Shown here one piece after another: positions 1 to 8,688 of a stretch of 33,388 nt of DNA; position 1 is the stretch's first letter, and each line of letters opens with the position of its first letter. Below the pieces are notes generated by a model that was given only the letters and a program-made list of their open reading frames with translations, was not told where the DNA came from and made no database searches. This DNA comes from Saprospiraceae bacterium (GTDB lineage Bacteria; Bacteroidota; Bacteroidia; Chitinophagales; Saprospiraceae). The stretch covers positions 1-33,388 of the forward strand of contig JADKEB010000027.1 in assembly GCA_016718205.1 (NCBI GenBank), given 5' to 3'. Both the position numbers and the translations under genes were made by a program.

Positions 1-62
1 AACTTGTCCAGCTTTAGCGGGATTGGAATTGAAACTAGGATGCCTCGAAGTGCATCCAGTCG

Positions 63-318
63 CGATCTTCTACTGGTATCACATTAGGCCAATCCTTCCG
101 TAAAGCTAGATTTCACATGGCTATGAAACTGTTTTCCAATAACAACACGGAACTAAATTTAACCCAATTGTGGATATTCTTCAGTATATTTTGACCAATC
201 ACATTTTATAAGTGAGTTTAAGGAAGTTACAAGCATCACTCCTGACCAATTTTTGTCTGCAAAAAATAACTTGATGGATAAAGTCGAAGGGATTGGTTTA
301 AGCAAGATAGTTGATTAA
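63..318 (+). pseudogene. AraC-family regulator, C-terminal HTH remnant
   Basis: From about 178 to the TAA at 316-318 the sequence reads CGYSSVYFDQSHFISEF followed by KEVTSITPDQFLSA, which is the second helix-turn-helix and signature of AraC/XylS-family DNA-binding domains (GYFDQSHFxxxFKxxxGxTPxxF). A different frame upstream (about 63-170) reads RKARFHMAMKLF and ELNLTQL, fitting the preceding helices of the same domain. The frames are separated by a shift near position 171, and the downstream frame has a stop at 160-162, so the copy cannot be read continuously. The rest of the gene lies left of the window or is lost. The homology is judged by eye from the motif alone; the exact left limit is not visible. 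Confidence 0.6.
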
Positions 319-388
319 TTATGGACATAGACCGTTTGACGGAGATAACTATGAAGAGTGAACCAGTATTTTTGGGAACTCTAAAACT

Positions 389-1036
389 CTATCTTTCTTT
401 TTTTTGGATAGACTCTAAATGTCTTTGAGCAAACCACTCAAACATTGTGATATGCGATGGATTACCTTGGTCAAAAGTATGATGGTACAGGCCCTTGGCG
501 CTGCGTTGTCTGGAGGCTTCAAATAAAGAAACAGCACATGCTACACTCACATTAAGGCTTTGGACCATACCATACTGTGGGATAATAAAATTGTCATCCA
601 AAAGATTTATGGCTTCTTCAGAAATTCCTATATGTTCATTTCCAAACATCAGTGCCACTGAATCAGTAAGATCGAGATCGTACAAAGAGAGTGAGTCAGT
701 GCTGAGATGAGTACCATATATTTTGTTGTATTTTTTTCTTACATCAACTATACAAGTTGCAATATTGTCATAGTAATAGGTATTAATCCATTTCCTGGCA
801 CCCGATGAAGCGTTTTTACCCACTTTTTTTGCAGCATGATTAAAAGTACCTTCAGTGTATACTACATATATCTCTGATACGCCTATGGCATCGCAACTTC
901 GTACTATTGCACCGATATTGTGCGGATCATGTACATTTTCCAGAATTACAGATATTTTTTGTCGTTTGGCAACAACATTTTTGAATTTCAGAGCACGGTC
1001 TTCATTTATAGCAGCATTCAATATTTTATTTGCCAT
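389..1036 (-). CDS. TrmH/SpoU-family RNA 2'-O-methyltransferase
   Basis: A 215-residue SPOUT-class methyltransferase that should transfer a methyl group from S-adenosylmethionine to a ribose 2'-OH in tRNA (TrmH acts on G18) or rRNA. All three SpoU motifs are visible: motif 1 around residues 40-52 (NIGAIVRSCDAIG, with the catalytic-type Arg46), motif 2 at 128-139 (ALMFGNEHIGIS) and motif 3 at 152-166 (IPQYGMVQSLNVSVA), which form the trefoil-knot cofactor site. The C-terminal tail after residue 175 resembles the TrmH extension more than the L30e-type N-terminal extension of RlmB, so tRNA Gm18 methyltransferase is the best guess. Its start overlaps the end of the upstream lipoprotein gene by 19 bases, indicating a translationally coupled operon with guaA. 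Confidence 0.9.
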   Translation of the reverse strand: MANKILNAAINEDRALKFKNVVAKRQKISVILENVHDPHNIGAIVRSCDAIGVSEIYVVYTEGTFNHAAKKVGKNASSGARKWINTYYYDNIATCIVDVRKKYNKIYGTHLSTDSLSLYDLDLTDSVALMFGNEHIGISEEAINLLDDNFIIPQYGMVQSLNVSVACAVSLFEASRQRSAKGLYHHTFDQGNPSHITMFEWFAQRHLESIQKKER

Positions 1037-2448
1037 GTGTTGCCTTTAAAATTCAAAATATGGAGGTGTTTATTCTCAAAATAATCAAATTTATCTTCAT
1101 CACTGATCACCTTGGAATCATCTGCCCTTGATTTCATGACATTAAACCTTGTCAGAAGATACTTTTCATCTTCCTGCCAAAGAAAATTCTGAAAAGTCTT
1201 GCCATGTTTCCACAAATTCCTGCCCAGATAGTATATCAGATCAAAGGCTCTTATAGCTTCATCACCTGGGATTTCACCGTATTTCTGCAGGTAATCTTTT
1301 TTAAATTTTGATATACCGGTTATATCCTGACCGCCATCTTCAGACATGACTACATTGATATTGAGAGTATGGTAATATTCAAAATCAATTTTATCTGATT
1401 CATACATCAAAGGCATACCATATACATCTATGCTGCGACTCCCTTTTTCGCCCGATAGCCTTTTCAAAACTGCAATAACATAATCTTCATCATCGTAAGC
1501 ATACGAGGGTAATATCACTGCTCTCAATCCTGAACCCAACAACTTACTGAATACAGACCTGCCCCTTCTGAGCGTATCCTGATCAACATATACAGGGATA
1601 TAAAAATTTTCTATTCCCGAAAACTTAACTACGCTTTCCTGAAAATGATCTACCCAAGAAGATGATTCTTTGTTATTTTTGACAATTATGGCTACTTCAC
1701 CTTTTTTATATTGTGAGACAGTGCTTTCTGCAAGTTTCTTAAAATGGTCTTTAAGGTTGGGTTTTATCTGGATATAATATGGGTTTTCAGATGTAATTTT
1801 TGTACTTGTCTGCCATGGAGATACTATCGGAATACCGGCTTCTTTACATTTTTCAGCCATTATTTTGATATCTTCACGCTCATATGGACCTATGATGAGA
1901 TCGGTTTCATTTTGCAAAATGGCCTCTACCCTATCATTAAACCCAAGATTTCCTTCATTGGTATCAATCACTTTTGTTTTAAGTTGAATACCTTCCTGTT
2001 CAAGTACTTCCAGTCCCATGAGCATTCCCGCATAGAATTGTAAAAATCTGGTATCTGATGGCAGGTTGCTTTGATCAGAATCAAGTGGTAATAGTACAGT
2101 TATATTATATTCGTCTTTAAAAATCTGAGTATTATTGTTATTCTTACTATAATAATCTAGCTTTTTTGCTGTACCTGTTTGGATGGGTTTGTATGAAGGT
2201 GATACATCTTTCCATTTCAAAGTGTCTGTTTTTACTACCCTCTTTTCTGGCGTTTTCGGTGTATTTTTGTTATCTTTATTTTCAGCAGGTTTACTATTTT
2301 TGTCAGTATCTGCTTTTATTATCTGTACGTTAGGATCACCTGTACTCTTTTTGGAAACTGCACAAGATGAAAAAATAGTAGCTATCATGACAGCTATCAA
2401 AAAATTACTCCCATTCAATAGTGGAAGGTGGTTTTGTACTGATATCAT
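1018..2448 (-). CDS. Lipoprotein with type I periplasmic-binding (LpoA/Leu-binding-like) fold
   Basis: A 476-residue exported protein. The first residues contain a hydrophobic stretch ending in a lipobox (ATIFSSC), then a Lys/Asp/Thr-rich linker to about residue 90, then a two-lobed domain of the type I periplasmic binding-protein class: NITVLLPLDSD opens lobe 1, and TDLIIGPYERED followed by AGIPIVSPWQ is characteristic of LppC/LpoA- and branched-chain amino-acid-binding-like proteins. It could sense or bind a ligand in the periplasm, or activate a peptidoglycan synthase like LpoA; the sequence does not decide. The ATG at 2448 lies inside guaA (44-base overlap); a TTG at 2400, preceded by GGGAG, would give a shorter signal peptide and is a credible alternative start. 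It lies between guaA and trmH in one operon. Confidence 0.75.
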   Translation of the reverse strand: MISVQNHLPLLNGSNFLIAVMIATIFSSCAVSKKSTGDPNVQIIKADTDKNSKPAENKDNKNTPKTPEKRVVKTDTLKWKDVSPSYKPIQTGTAKKLDYYSKNNNNTQIFKDEYNITVLLPLDSDQSNLPSDTRFLQFYAGMLMGLEVLEQEGIQLKTKVIDTNEGNLGFNDRVEAILQNETDLIIGPYEREDIKIMAEKCKEAGIPIVSPWQTSTKITSENPYYIQIKPNLKDHFKKLAESTVSQYKKGEVAIIVKNNKESSSWVDHFQESVVKFSGIENFYIPVYVDQDTLRRGRSVFSKLLGSGLRAVILPSYAYDDEDYVIAVLKRLSGEKGSRSIDVYGMPLMYESDKIDFEYYHTLNINVVMSEDGGQDITGISKFKKDYLQKYGEIPGDEAIRAFDLIYYLGRNLWKHGKTFQNFLWQEDEKYLLTRFNVMKSRADDSKVISDEDKFDYFENKHLHILNFKGNTWQIKY

Positions 2449-3937
2449 ACACTACTCTATTTATTCCTTTTACCTGATTGATAATATCGCTTGAAATTTT
2501 TGCCAGCAAATCATAGGGCAAATGGCTCCACTCAGCCGTCATTCCGTCTACAGAATTGACACATCGCAGTGCTATGGTATATTCATAAGTCCGCTCGTCG
2601 CCCATGACACCTACTGACTGGACAGGTAGTAAAATAGCACCCGCCTGCCACACTTTGTCATACCATCCCGAAGCCTTCAGATGATCTGTATAAATCTTGT
2701 CTGCCTCCTGGCATAGTATTACTTTTTCACGACTGATAGCCCCCAATACTCTGATCCCCAAACCCGGTCCGGGAAAAGGATGACGTTTCAACAATTGGTC
2801 CGGTACTCCCAGTTCTTTGCCGGCTTTTCTGACTTCATCTTTGAACAGCATGCGGAGAGGTTCGACAAGTTTCAGCTTTAGTTTTTCAGGGAGGCCACCT
2901 ACATTATGATGAGATTTAATAGTGACAGAAGGTCCATGTACCGACACTGACTCGATAACATCTGGATAAATAGTTCCCTGACCGAGCCACTTTACTTCAG
3001 GATGTTTATGCGATTCATCTTCAAATACATCAATGAATGACTTTCCTATAATTTTGCGTTTGTGTTCAGGATCGGCAATGCCATCTAAAGCATCCAAAAA
3101 CCTGTCCGCAGCTTTCACCCCGGAGATATTGAGTCCCATACCTTCATAAGACTTCAATACTTCATCAAATTCATTTTTTCGCAACAATCCATTGTCTATA
3201 AATACACAATGTAATCTATTGCCGATAGCTCTGTGTATCAGACATGCTGCCACTGTGGAGTCTACACCTCCGGAAAGTCCCATCATTACGTGTTCATCAC
3301 CCAACTCAGTCTTAAGTCTTGCAACGGTTTCATTTACCATAGATGCAGGCGTCCATTCGCATTTACATCCTGCTATATGATGTACAAAGTTGTACAAGAT
3401 CTCCTTACCATGCAAGCTGTGAGTCACCTCGGGATGAAACTGAAGGCAATACACCGGGTATCTGTAATGACCGGGATTGCTTCTGTATGCAGCCACAATA
3501 TCAGAAGTCTTTGCAACAATCTCAAACCCTTGCGGAACTTCTGTTATAGAGTCACCATGGGACATCCACACTTGAGTGGCTGGATCTATATCATCAAAGA
3601 TTTCATCAGGTTCGGTCACAGTCATGATGGCCTTTCCGTATTCTCTTTTATCAGACCTGAGCACTTTTCCACCGAGTTTGTGTGATATTAACTGAGCTCC
3701 ATAACAAACGCCAAGTACCGGATACTTATCTATAACTTTGGTTAAGTCAAAGTCAAGTGCACTTTCGTCTAAAACAGAAAATGGGCTACCGGATAAAATC
3801 ACAGCTTTTATATCGTTGCGTTGGGGAAATTTATTGAAAGGGTAAATTTCGCAATACACATTGAGTTCTCTCAATCTTCTGGCTATCAACTGAGTATATT
3901 GAGAACCAAAATCTAAAATCAATACTAATTCATTCAT
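2405..3937 (-). CDS. guaA: GMP synthase (glutamine-hydrolysing)
   Basis: Full-length (510 residues) GMP synthetase, which aminates XMP to GMP using ATP and glutamine in the cytosol. The N-terminal class I glutamine amidotransferase domain shows the nucleophile Cys78 in VLGVCYGAQLI and the His168/Glu170 pair in LQFHPEVTH. The ATP pyrophosphatase domain follows with its P-loop SGGVDST at about 222-228, and the C-terminal dimerisation domain ends with the family's canonical DISTKPPSTIEWE. It heads a minus-strand operon; its last 44 bases overlap the lipoprotein gene. A strong promoter-like pair lies so close to the ATG that the messenger would have almost no leader. Confidence 0.98.
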   Translation of the reverse strand: MNELVLILDFGSQYTQLIARRLRELNVYCEIYPFNKFPQRNDIKAVILSGSPFSVLDESALDFDLTKVIDKYPVLGVCYGAQLISHKLGGKVLRSDKREYGKAIMTVTEPDEIFDDIDPATQVWMSHGDSITEVPQGFEIVAKTSDIVAAYRSNPGHYRYPVYCLQFHPEVTHSLHGKEILYNFVHHIAGCKCEWTPASMVNETVARLKTELGDEHVMMGLSGGVDSTVAACLIHRAIGNRLHCVFIDNGLLRKNEFDEVLKSYEGMGLNISGVKAADRFLDALDGIADPEHKRKIIGKSFIDVFEDESHKHPEVKWLGQGTIYPDVIESVSVHGPSVTIKSHHNVGGLPEKLKLKLVEPLRMLFKDEVRKAGKELGVPDQLLKRHPFPGPGLGIRVLGAISREKVILCQEADKIYTDHLKASGWYDKVWQAGAILLPVQSVGVMGDERTYEYTIALRCVNSVDGMTAEWSHLPYDLLAKISSDIINQVKGINRVVYDISTKPPSTIEWE

Positions 3938-3942
3938 AAAGA

Positions 3943-3974
3943 CAAAGATACATACTTACTATCACCCAAACAAA
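3943..3974 (-). promoter_or_regulatory. Bacteroidota-type promoter for guaA
   Basis: Read on the minus strand, TTTG (3971-3974) is followed after 20 bases by TATCTTTG (3943-3950). This fits the Bacteroidota sigma-70-type promoter (-33 TTTG, -7 TAnnTTTG, 19-21 base spacing). Transcription would start about six bases further on, at or next to the guaA ATG at 3937, giving a leaderless or nearly leaderless transcript. Confidence 0.65.
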
Positions 3975-4220
3975 AAGTTGTGCATCAATGTGAATATAAC
4001 ATGACGGACAATTAATGAGACATCTTCTTTTTTGTCCATGTCTCCGCGCATTGACAGGCAAGCAAGTGTAAGAAATCAAATTATTTCTTCAATATTTATT
4101 CATATAGAAAAAACATGGTATTCTATAAAAAAAAATTACATTTTATTGGATTTTATTGGTGGAATTATTTCTTGAAATTACAAAACCCTCCAGACTTTTT
4201 CATAATCAGGTCGAAGTAAC

Positions 4221-4685
4221 TCAATGAACATTCATATTTTCAGCCGTTGATTTTAACTCTTGTAATGCAAGAGGCCACAATCTCATAAACATGTCATAAT
4301 AGTCGTCTGTGACATCCATATCGATTTCAAATATTGTATGATTTTCGGCTGTTCTTGTCAAAATATAATTTTCATATGAAGGCACCCAACTTTTAATTTC
4401 TTCACTCTCAGTATCATCTATGCCATCATACACGTATCCCAAATGTTTGATGGAAATAAATGCAGGAAAATCAGATTCTGAAATTTCTGAAACCATACCA
4501 TCGATTTTACCATCTTTATTGTAGGCAAGAAATCTGATTTTGTCACCTTTATTCCATCCGCCTTCAAAAAATGACGTTGCCGTAAATACTTTACTCCATG
4601 AATTATAATATTCGGGAGACACTATGGCCATCCACACATTTTCGGGACTGGTATTGATTTCAATATTATGTTTTATATTTTTCAC
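4221..4685 (-). CDS. SRPBCC (AHSA1/START-like) domain protein
   Basis: A 154-residue cytosolic protein of the SRPBCC/Bet v1-like helix-grip fold. The opening (KNIKHNIEINTSPENVWMAI) is the standard first strand and helix of AHSA1-type proteins. WNKGDKIRFLAYN, the ISESDF stretch and the final helix (MRLWPLALQELKSTAE) complete the fold. These proteins bind hydrophobic ligands in a central cavity; no specific ligand can be read from this sequence. The start appears to be GTG at 4685, since no in-frame ATG precedes the conserved strand. A TAnnTTTG-like box lies about 80 bases upstream. It stands alone between guaA and a MITE-like element. Confidence 0.75.
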   Translation of the reverse strand: MKNIKHNIEINTSPENVWMAIVSPEYYNSWSKVFTATSFFEGGWNKGDKIRFLAYNKDGKIDGMVSEISESDFPAFISIKHLGYVYDGIDDTESEEIKSWVPSYENYILTRTAENHTIFEIDMDVTDDYYDMFMRLWPLALQELKSTAENMNVH

Positions 4686-4856
4686 CTGAATGACTTTTAT
4701 ATTCTTGTGGACATTAAAAACACAAATTTGAACAAGTTAAAGAAAAAAACCAAAAGATTCTAAACAAAAATATATGTGTTGAATAAGATCTTTGTATGTG
4801 CAATAATGTGCAATATATTATACCATCAATCCTGATTCCAAATCATATTTGAGTTA

Positions 4857-5346
4857 AGAGTATCTTTAAATTTTTATGTTTGACCGAAAGTGAGGAAATT
4901 TAATTTTGGACGAGATGACTGATTGGTCTCGTCTGTGACGAGAATTGAGTAAAATCGTTTACTCAATAAATCTGTTGTTCAAAGTCTCTGACTTTTGGAC
5001 TTTTATCTATCGGTCTCATGACCGGAGCAAATTGTCCACAACCGGTCACAGACCGTAAGGCTCTGTTAATAAATAAATGGTGCAGAATTGGCGAAGTTAA
5101 TTTGTTCTTTTTCAAGGCGTAAATGAGGCGAATAGCCTTAGCTATTTAACGATTACAACGCAGAAAAAGAGCAAAAGAACGAGACAAAATGTATCAGTTA
5201 TTTTTTAACAGAGCCTTAGATAGGTTCCGTCAAAGTCATGTAAGACTTTGACAAACGAAGTTGATGTGGCGGACCTGCCTTGCTGACAGGCAGGCTAAAA
5301 TTAAATTGGCCACTTGGAGCCAAATGAAAAAGTTTAAACATACTCT
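4857..5346. mobile_element. MITE-like hairpin element, copy 1 (490 bp)
   Basis: The ends are inverted repeats: AGAGTATCTTTAAATTTTTA at the left and, on the opposite strand at the right, AGAGTATGTTTAAACTTTTT. The similarity continues imperfectly for about 50 bp to a shared AAATTTAATTTT. Inside is a string of stem-loops with short loops, e.g. TCTCGTC-TGT-GACGAGA, a TTGAGTAAA/TTTACTCAA stem, CAAAGTC-TCT-GACTTTTG, CGGTC-TCAT-GACCG and GTCAAAGTC-(6)-GACTTTGAC. No open reading frame resembles a transposase, so it is non-autonomous. A nearly identical reverse-oriented copy lies at 24593-25083 and a shorter mosaic copy at 18306-18566. The right end overlaps the stop codon of the DUF1501 gene. Confidence 0.8.
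5058..5216. mobile_element. Nested 159-bp inverted-repeat element
   Basis: Inside the larger element, AGGCTCTGTTAA at the left is matched by its exact reverse complement TTAACAGAGCCT at the right, with TA on both outer sides here (possible target duplication). The interior carries weaker inverted similarity and no gene. The same 159-bp unit sits at the same place in the copy at 24724-24882, but is absent from the 18306-18566 copy, so it is a separate element that inserted before the larger element was copied. Confidence 0.7.
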
Positions 5347-6589
5347 AAAGAAAGTAGGACAGATTTTTCCCATCCCACTCGGGAAACAATAATTTCGAAT
5401 CTGTGACCTGCATATGTTTTTCAGCCACTTCATTGAACACAGATCTGAAGTCTATGGTCACCGGAAGGTCTCTGCCATCTTCAAGATTTTCGACAGATAA
5501 ATCTGACATCGTATGATACACCTTACCCCCTGCAATGTTTTTTCCAATCACAAAACTACAAGAAGCCCTTCCATGATCTGTTCCATTGGTACCGTTTTGT
5601 TTTACAGTGCGGCCAAACTCTGTCATCGTCATGATTACCACGTTATCTTGATAAGGACCCAAGTCATTCCATAAAGCAAGCACGGATTTGCTCAGATCAT
5701 TAGCATTTCTGGCAAAAACACCTGAATCAGTTCCCTGATTAAAATGTGTATCCCATCCATTACTTTCTGCAAATGCCACTTCAAGTCCTACATCAGATTT
5801 GATCAGGTGTGCTATCTGCTTCAAAGAATTTCCTAACGGCGAAACCGGATATTTTGAGCCTGAAGAAGGTGAATAGTTATTAAAGTTGAGCTTTTCAACC
5901 ATTTTTATGGCTTCAAAGGACTCTTTGGATGTCTGTTTTTGAAGTTCATCAGTCGTAAGGTCATATAATTCTTCAAAACTCTCAGCTGATTGTTTCAAAC
6001 TGATTTTTCCTGCACCACCTTTTAGTTTGAAATCATTGAAATCCCGAACAGCGAGACATGGAAAATCGCCATAAAACGATTTGGGGAGACTGGATGTCAA
6101 ACTTACCCCACTAAAGGTATTGTGATTTAATTTTTTTTGATTGAGGAGTCTATTGAGCCAACCATCACGTGTACCCTTTTGAAATGGGGTTCCATTCTCC
6201 ATATAATCCTGGGCATCAAAATGGCTGCGGGTTTTATTTGGAGAACCCATACCATGGATGACAGCCAGATTTTTTGACCGAAATATAGATTCAAAATCGC
6301 TGAATCCCGGATGTAACCCAAATGTATTGTCCAGATCTATTAAGGGCTTTCCATTTCCGGCTTCCATAAAAATACCGGGACGAGCATTTTTTAGATGTTT
6401 GTCCTTAAAAGGAGTTACAGCCATCAGACCATCCATTGCACCGCGTTGGAAGATACATATCAGGATCTTGTTTTTTGATGTCCTTTTTTGATCAAGGACT
6501 GCCGCACGTACAAAATCCGGTATACCCACTATACCTAAACCTAAAATAGCTACACCACCTTTTTTTAAAAATAATCTTCTGTTTTCCAT
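5345..6589 (-). CDS. DUF1501 family exported protein (Tat-type signal)
   Basis: A 414-residue DUF1501 protein. The ATG at 6589 is preferred over longer versions because it begins MENRRLFLKKGG, a twin-arginine-like (RRxFLK) signal peptide with the hydrophobic stretch GGVAILGLGIVGI. Family hallmarks follow: ICIFQRGAMDGL near residue 45, the VIHGMGSPNKTRSHFDAQD block, and near the end VVIMTMTEFGRTVKQNG plus NGTDHG. These resemble the sulfatase/alkaline-phosphatase-like fold of DUF1501. The biochemical role is unknown; it is nearly always paired with DUF1800, as here, with one base between the DUF1800 stop and this ATG. Its TAG stop (5347-5345) is partly made of the terminal repeat of a MITE-like element, so the last codons could have been reshaped by insertion. 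Confidence 0.88.
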   Translation of the reverse strand: MENRRLFLKKGGVAILGLGIVGIPDFVRAAVLDQKRTSKNKILICIFQRGAMDGLMAVTPFKDKHLKNARPGIFMEAGNGKPLIDLDNTFGLHPGFSDFESIFRSKNLAVIHGMGSPNKTRSHFDAQDYMENGTPFQKGTRDGWLNRLLNQKKLNHNTFSGVSLTSSLPKSFYGDFPCLAVRDFNDFKLKGGAGKISLKQSAESFEELYDLTTDELQKQTSKESFEAIKMVEKLNFNNYSPSSGSKYPVSPLGNSLKQIAHLIKSDVGLEVAFAESNGWDTHFNQGTDSGVFARNANDLSKSVLALWNDLGPYQDNVVIMTMTEFGRTVKQNGTNGTDHGRASCSFVIGKNIAGGKVYHTMSDLSVENLEDGRDLPVTIDFRSVFNEVAEKHMQVTDSKLLFPEWDGKNLSYFL

Positions 6590-6590
6590 T

Positions 6591-8392
6591 TTATTTTCTT
6601 TGAAATTCCGGTGAACCAATAAGCATTCCCAAAACATGTGTAATTTTTGAATTGACAGTAATATCAGCCATATCGTTATGATTTTCTTCATTCATGTCTT
6701 CATCTGAATTTTCCTGTTCAGAACCGACTGCCTTGTTTACTTTTTCAGAAAAAGACAGATCACTGACCAATGGTGTCAATCTTTCTACGGTGGATTGAAT
6801 GTTTCTTTCCGGCAATAATCGTTTTCCAATCTTAAATATGGCATCCTGAATCGAATCCGGTTCCTGATTTTGGAGTAACTTTTCGGGATCATATGATACA
6901 CCTCTAATCTTACCATTTGCCAGATCCAATCCAAAATTCATTCGGTTGAGCAATGATCCGGTATTGATCCAGTATTTGCCCTGATCAGGAAAACCTGTCG
7001 GTGCTTGATAAAAATAAAGTTTTGACCCATTTTCGTTATCCAATTTGAAATTGGTGCAGGGTAATGAATTTCAACTTGTAAAGTCCTCATCGCACTGACA
7101 GCGTACTCAAAAGGTGATTTTATTTTTTGATGTATTGCATCTTTTTTCCAGAATGACTCGTGATACACCATTTTCGTTAGGACTTCTCTTATGTTTCCAT
7201 TTGAATTCATAAAGACTTCAGACAGATTTTTAATTAATGCTTCATCTGGATGATCATTTATAAATCTTGTAGCTAATTTTTGACATATAAACCGTGCAGT
7301 GGATGGGTGCTTTGCCAAATTATCTAATAATTGTAGACCCTCATCATAACCTCCCTGATCGTAAGATACCCCCATCACTATTTTTCGTCCTTTTTCATGC
7401 CTGTTGGGTACAAAAAGGAAATCTCCATAATGGACAAAACCTTGAGATACAAGTCTGTCTTCTCCGATTCTGTTTAAAACCTTAACCAATTTATTATTTG
7501 CTTCCTCACCCATAGGATAAATGGTCCAGCCTGTAAGAATCTTAGCTGCATTCCTGACATCCTCCTGAGTATATCCGCCGTCTACACCTAAAGTGTGCAG
7601 TTCCATAATTTCACGCGCATAGTTTTCATTCAATCCACTGGATTTTTTATTCATTTTTCTGGTGCCAAAACCATCTTCATTTTCTGCCATACTTAAAAAG
7701 TTGTCCAGGTATGTCAGCATGGCGGGAGACTGTGCGGTACCGACCAGCATATCCTTAAAAACTCCAGTTACATGAGGTCTTATAGCATCTCTTTCGTAGG
7801 AAAGCACAAAACGTGATGTCTGATTTTTGCCCATAAAAACATTAAAATGATTGAACCAAAAATCAGTAAGGATTTCATGCATTTGATTTTGGCTATACAC
7901 AGCCCTTACAATCTTCTGATGAATAGTTTGATTTTCAAGTTCTTTTGCGCTACTTATCCCATGCTTTAATTTAAGCTCACGGTAAATCTCCCTTAATTTT
8001 TCCTTATTTTCATCTGTCATTTCTTCCTTTGAAACCAGACCTTCATCTAAAGCTCTTTTCCTCAATTGAGTCCCCAATGAATATGTATTGACAAGTTCCT
8101 TATTAGACATTTTTAATCCCGGGAAAGAACTAAGTCTTTTGTCCAAATCGGGGTCAGCAACCTTACCATCCAATTGTGCAAAAAACCAATTTTCGAGCCC
8201 CATTTTAATGGCAGCATCTATATCTTTATCACGCACCCCAAAAGTAAACTTGCTTAACAGATGTTCAGCTGCCTGCCGTTCAGTCAGCCCTGAATTCGTA
8301 TATGGAAACTTTTTAACAACTTGTTTCTGTGCAAAACTTACCTGGTTGAAGAAAATGAACACAAATATTAAAGGATTCAGAAAGTATTTCAT
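6591..8392 (-). CDS. DUF1800 family exported protein (frameshifted in this sequence)
   Basis: Joined, this is a ~600-residue DUF1800 protein with a cleavable signal peptide (MKYFLNPLIFVFIFFNQVSFA). Typical features are AAEHLLSKFTFGVRDKDID near residue 40, the WFNHFNVF block, ENYAREIMELHTLGVDGGYTQ, LTGWTIYP and, after the break, APTGFPDQGKYWINTGSLL. The reading frame breaks near 7020: the minus strand has GGTCAAAACTTT where one more A gives the expected GQKLYFYQAPTGFP. A one-base homopolymer loss is therefore the simplest cause, and I treat the gene as intact. It precedes and is coupled to the DUF1501 gene. The pair is likely an exported complex of unknown function. Confidence 0.85.
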
Positions 8393-8529
8393 TTTAAATT
8401 TTGTTTACATTATTAAACTATGCCCGATTTGACATTCTTTTTGACCAAAAGTTTAATTCGTGATAAATGTAATAAGTGTATATTTTAAAAAATTTCTTAG
8501 TTGCTAATCAATAGCTTATGGTTCTGACA

Positions 8530-8662
8530 ATAAAAAAATTAACGAGTTTAGCTTGCCTGACAACTATGTTATAGGCGGGCAGGTGAACTAAGCGAGGCGA
8601 TTATTTTGAAGTCTGGTTCATAAAATATTGATTATAAAGCAATAAAAATTTAAACATACTCT
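8530..8662. mobile_element. Degraded one-ended relative of the MITE-like element
   Basis: The last bases, ATAAAAATTTAAACATACTCT (8642-8662), match the right terminal repeat of the elements at 4.9, 18.3 and 24.6 kb. Inside is an imperfect stem (GCCTGAC ... GGCGGGCAGG around 8553-8582) like the CCTGCC/GGCAGG stem of copy 1. No matching left end can be found, so the left limit is approximate and this is a truncated or very diverged copy. Confidence 0.45.
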
Positions 8663-8669
8663 AACTTTG
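8662..8669 (+). promoter_or_regulatory. TAnnTTTG -7 box formed at the element border
   Basis: TAACTTTG begins on the last base of the terminal repeat and lies 19 bases before the GNAT start codon at 8689. It fits the Bacteroidota -7 box. No clear TTTG lies at -33, where the element end supplies only A/T-rich sequence. Confidence 0.4.
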
Positions 8670-8688
8670 TACAGAAAAGTGGATAAGA

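Noticed and set aside
3192..3685. Plus-strand frames of up to 150 residues inside guaA
   Set aside because: They lie opposite a clearly conserved gene and have no domain features; they are antisense shadows.
4857..5346. Integron attC array
   Set aside because: The stem-loops resemble folded recombination sites superficially, but there are no cassettes with genes, no integrase, and no attC core sites; inverted element ends explain the boundaries.
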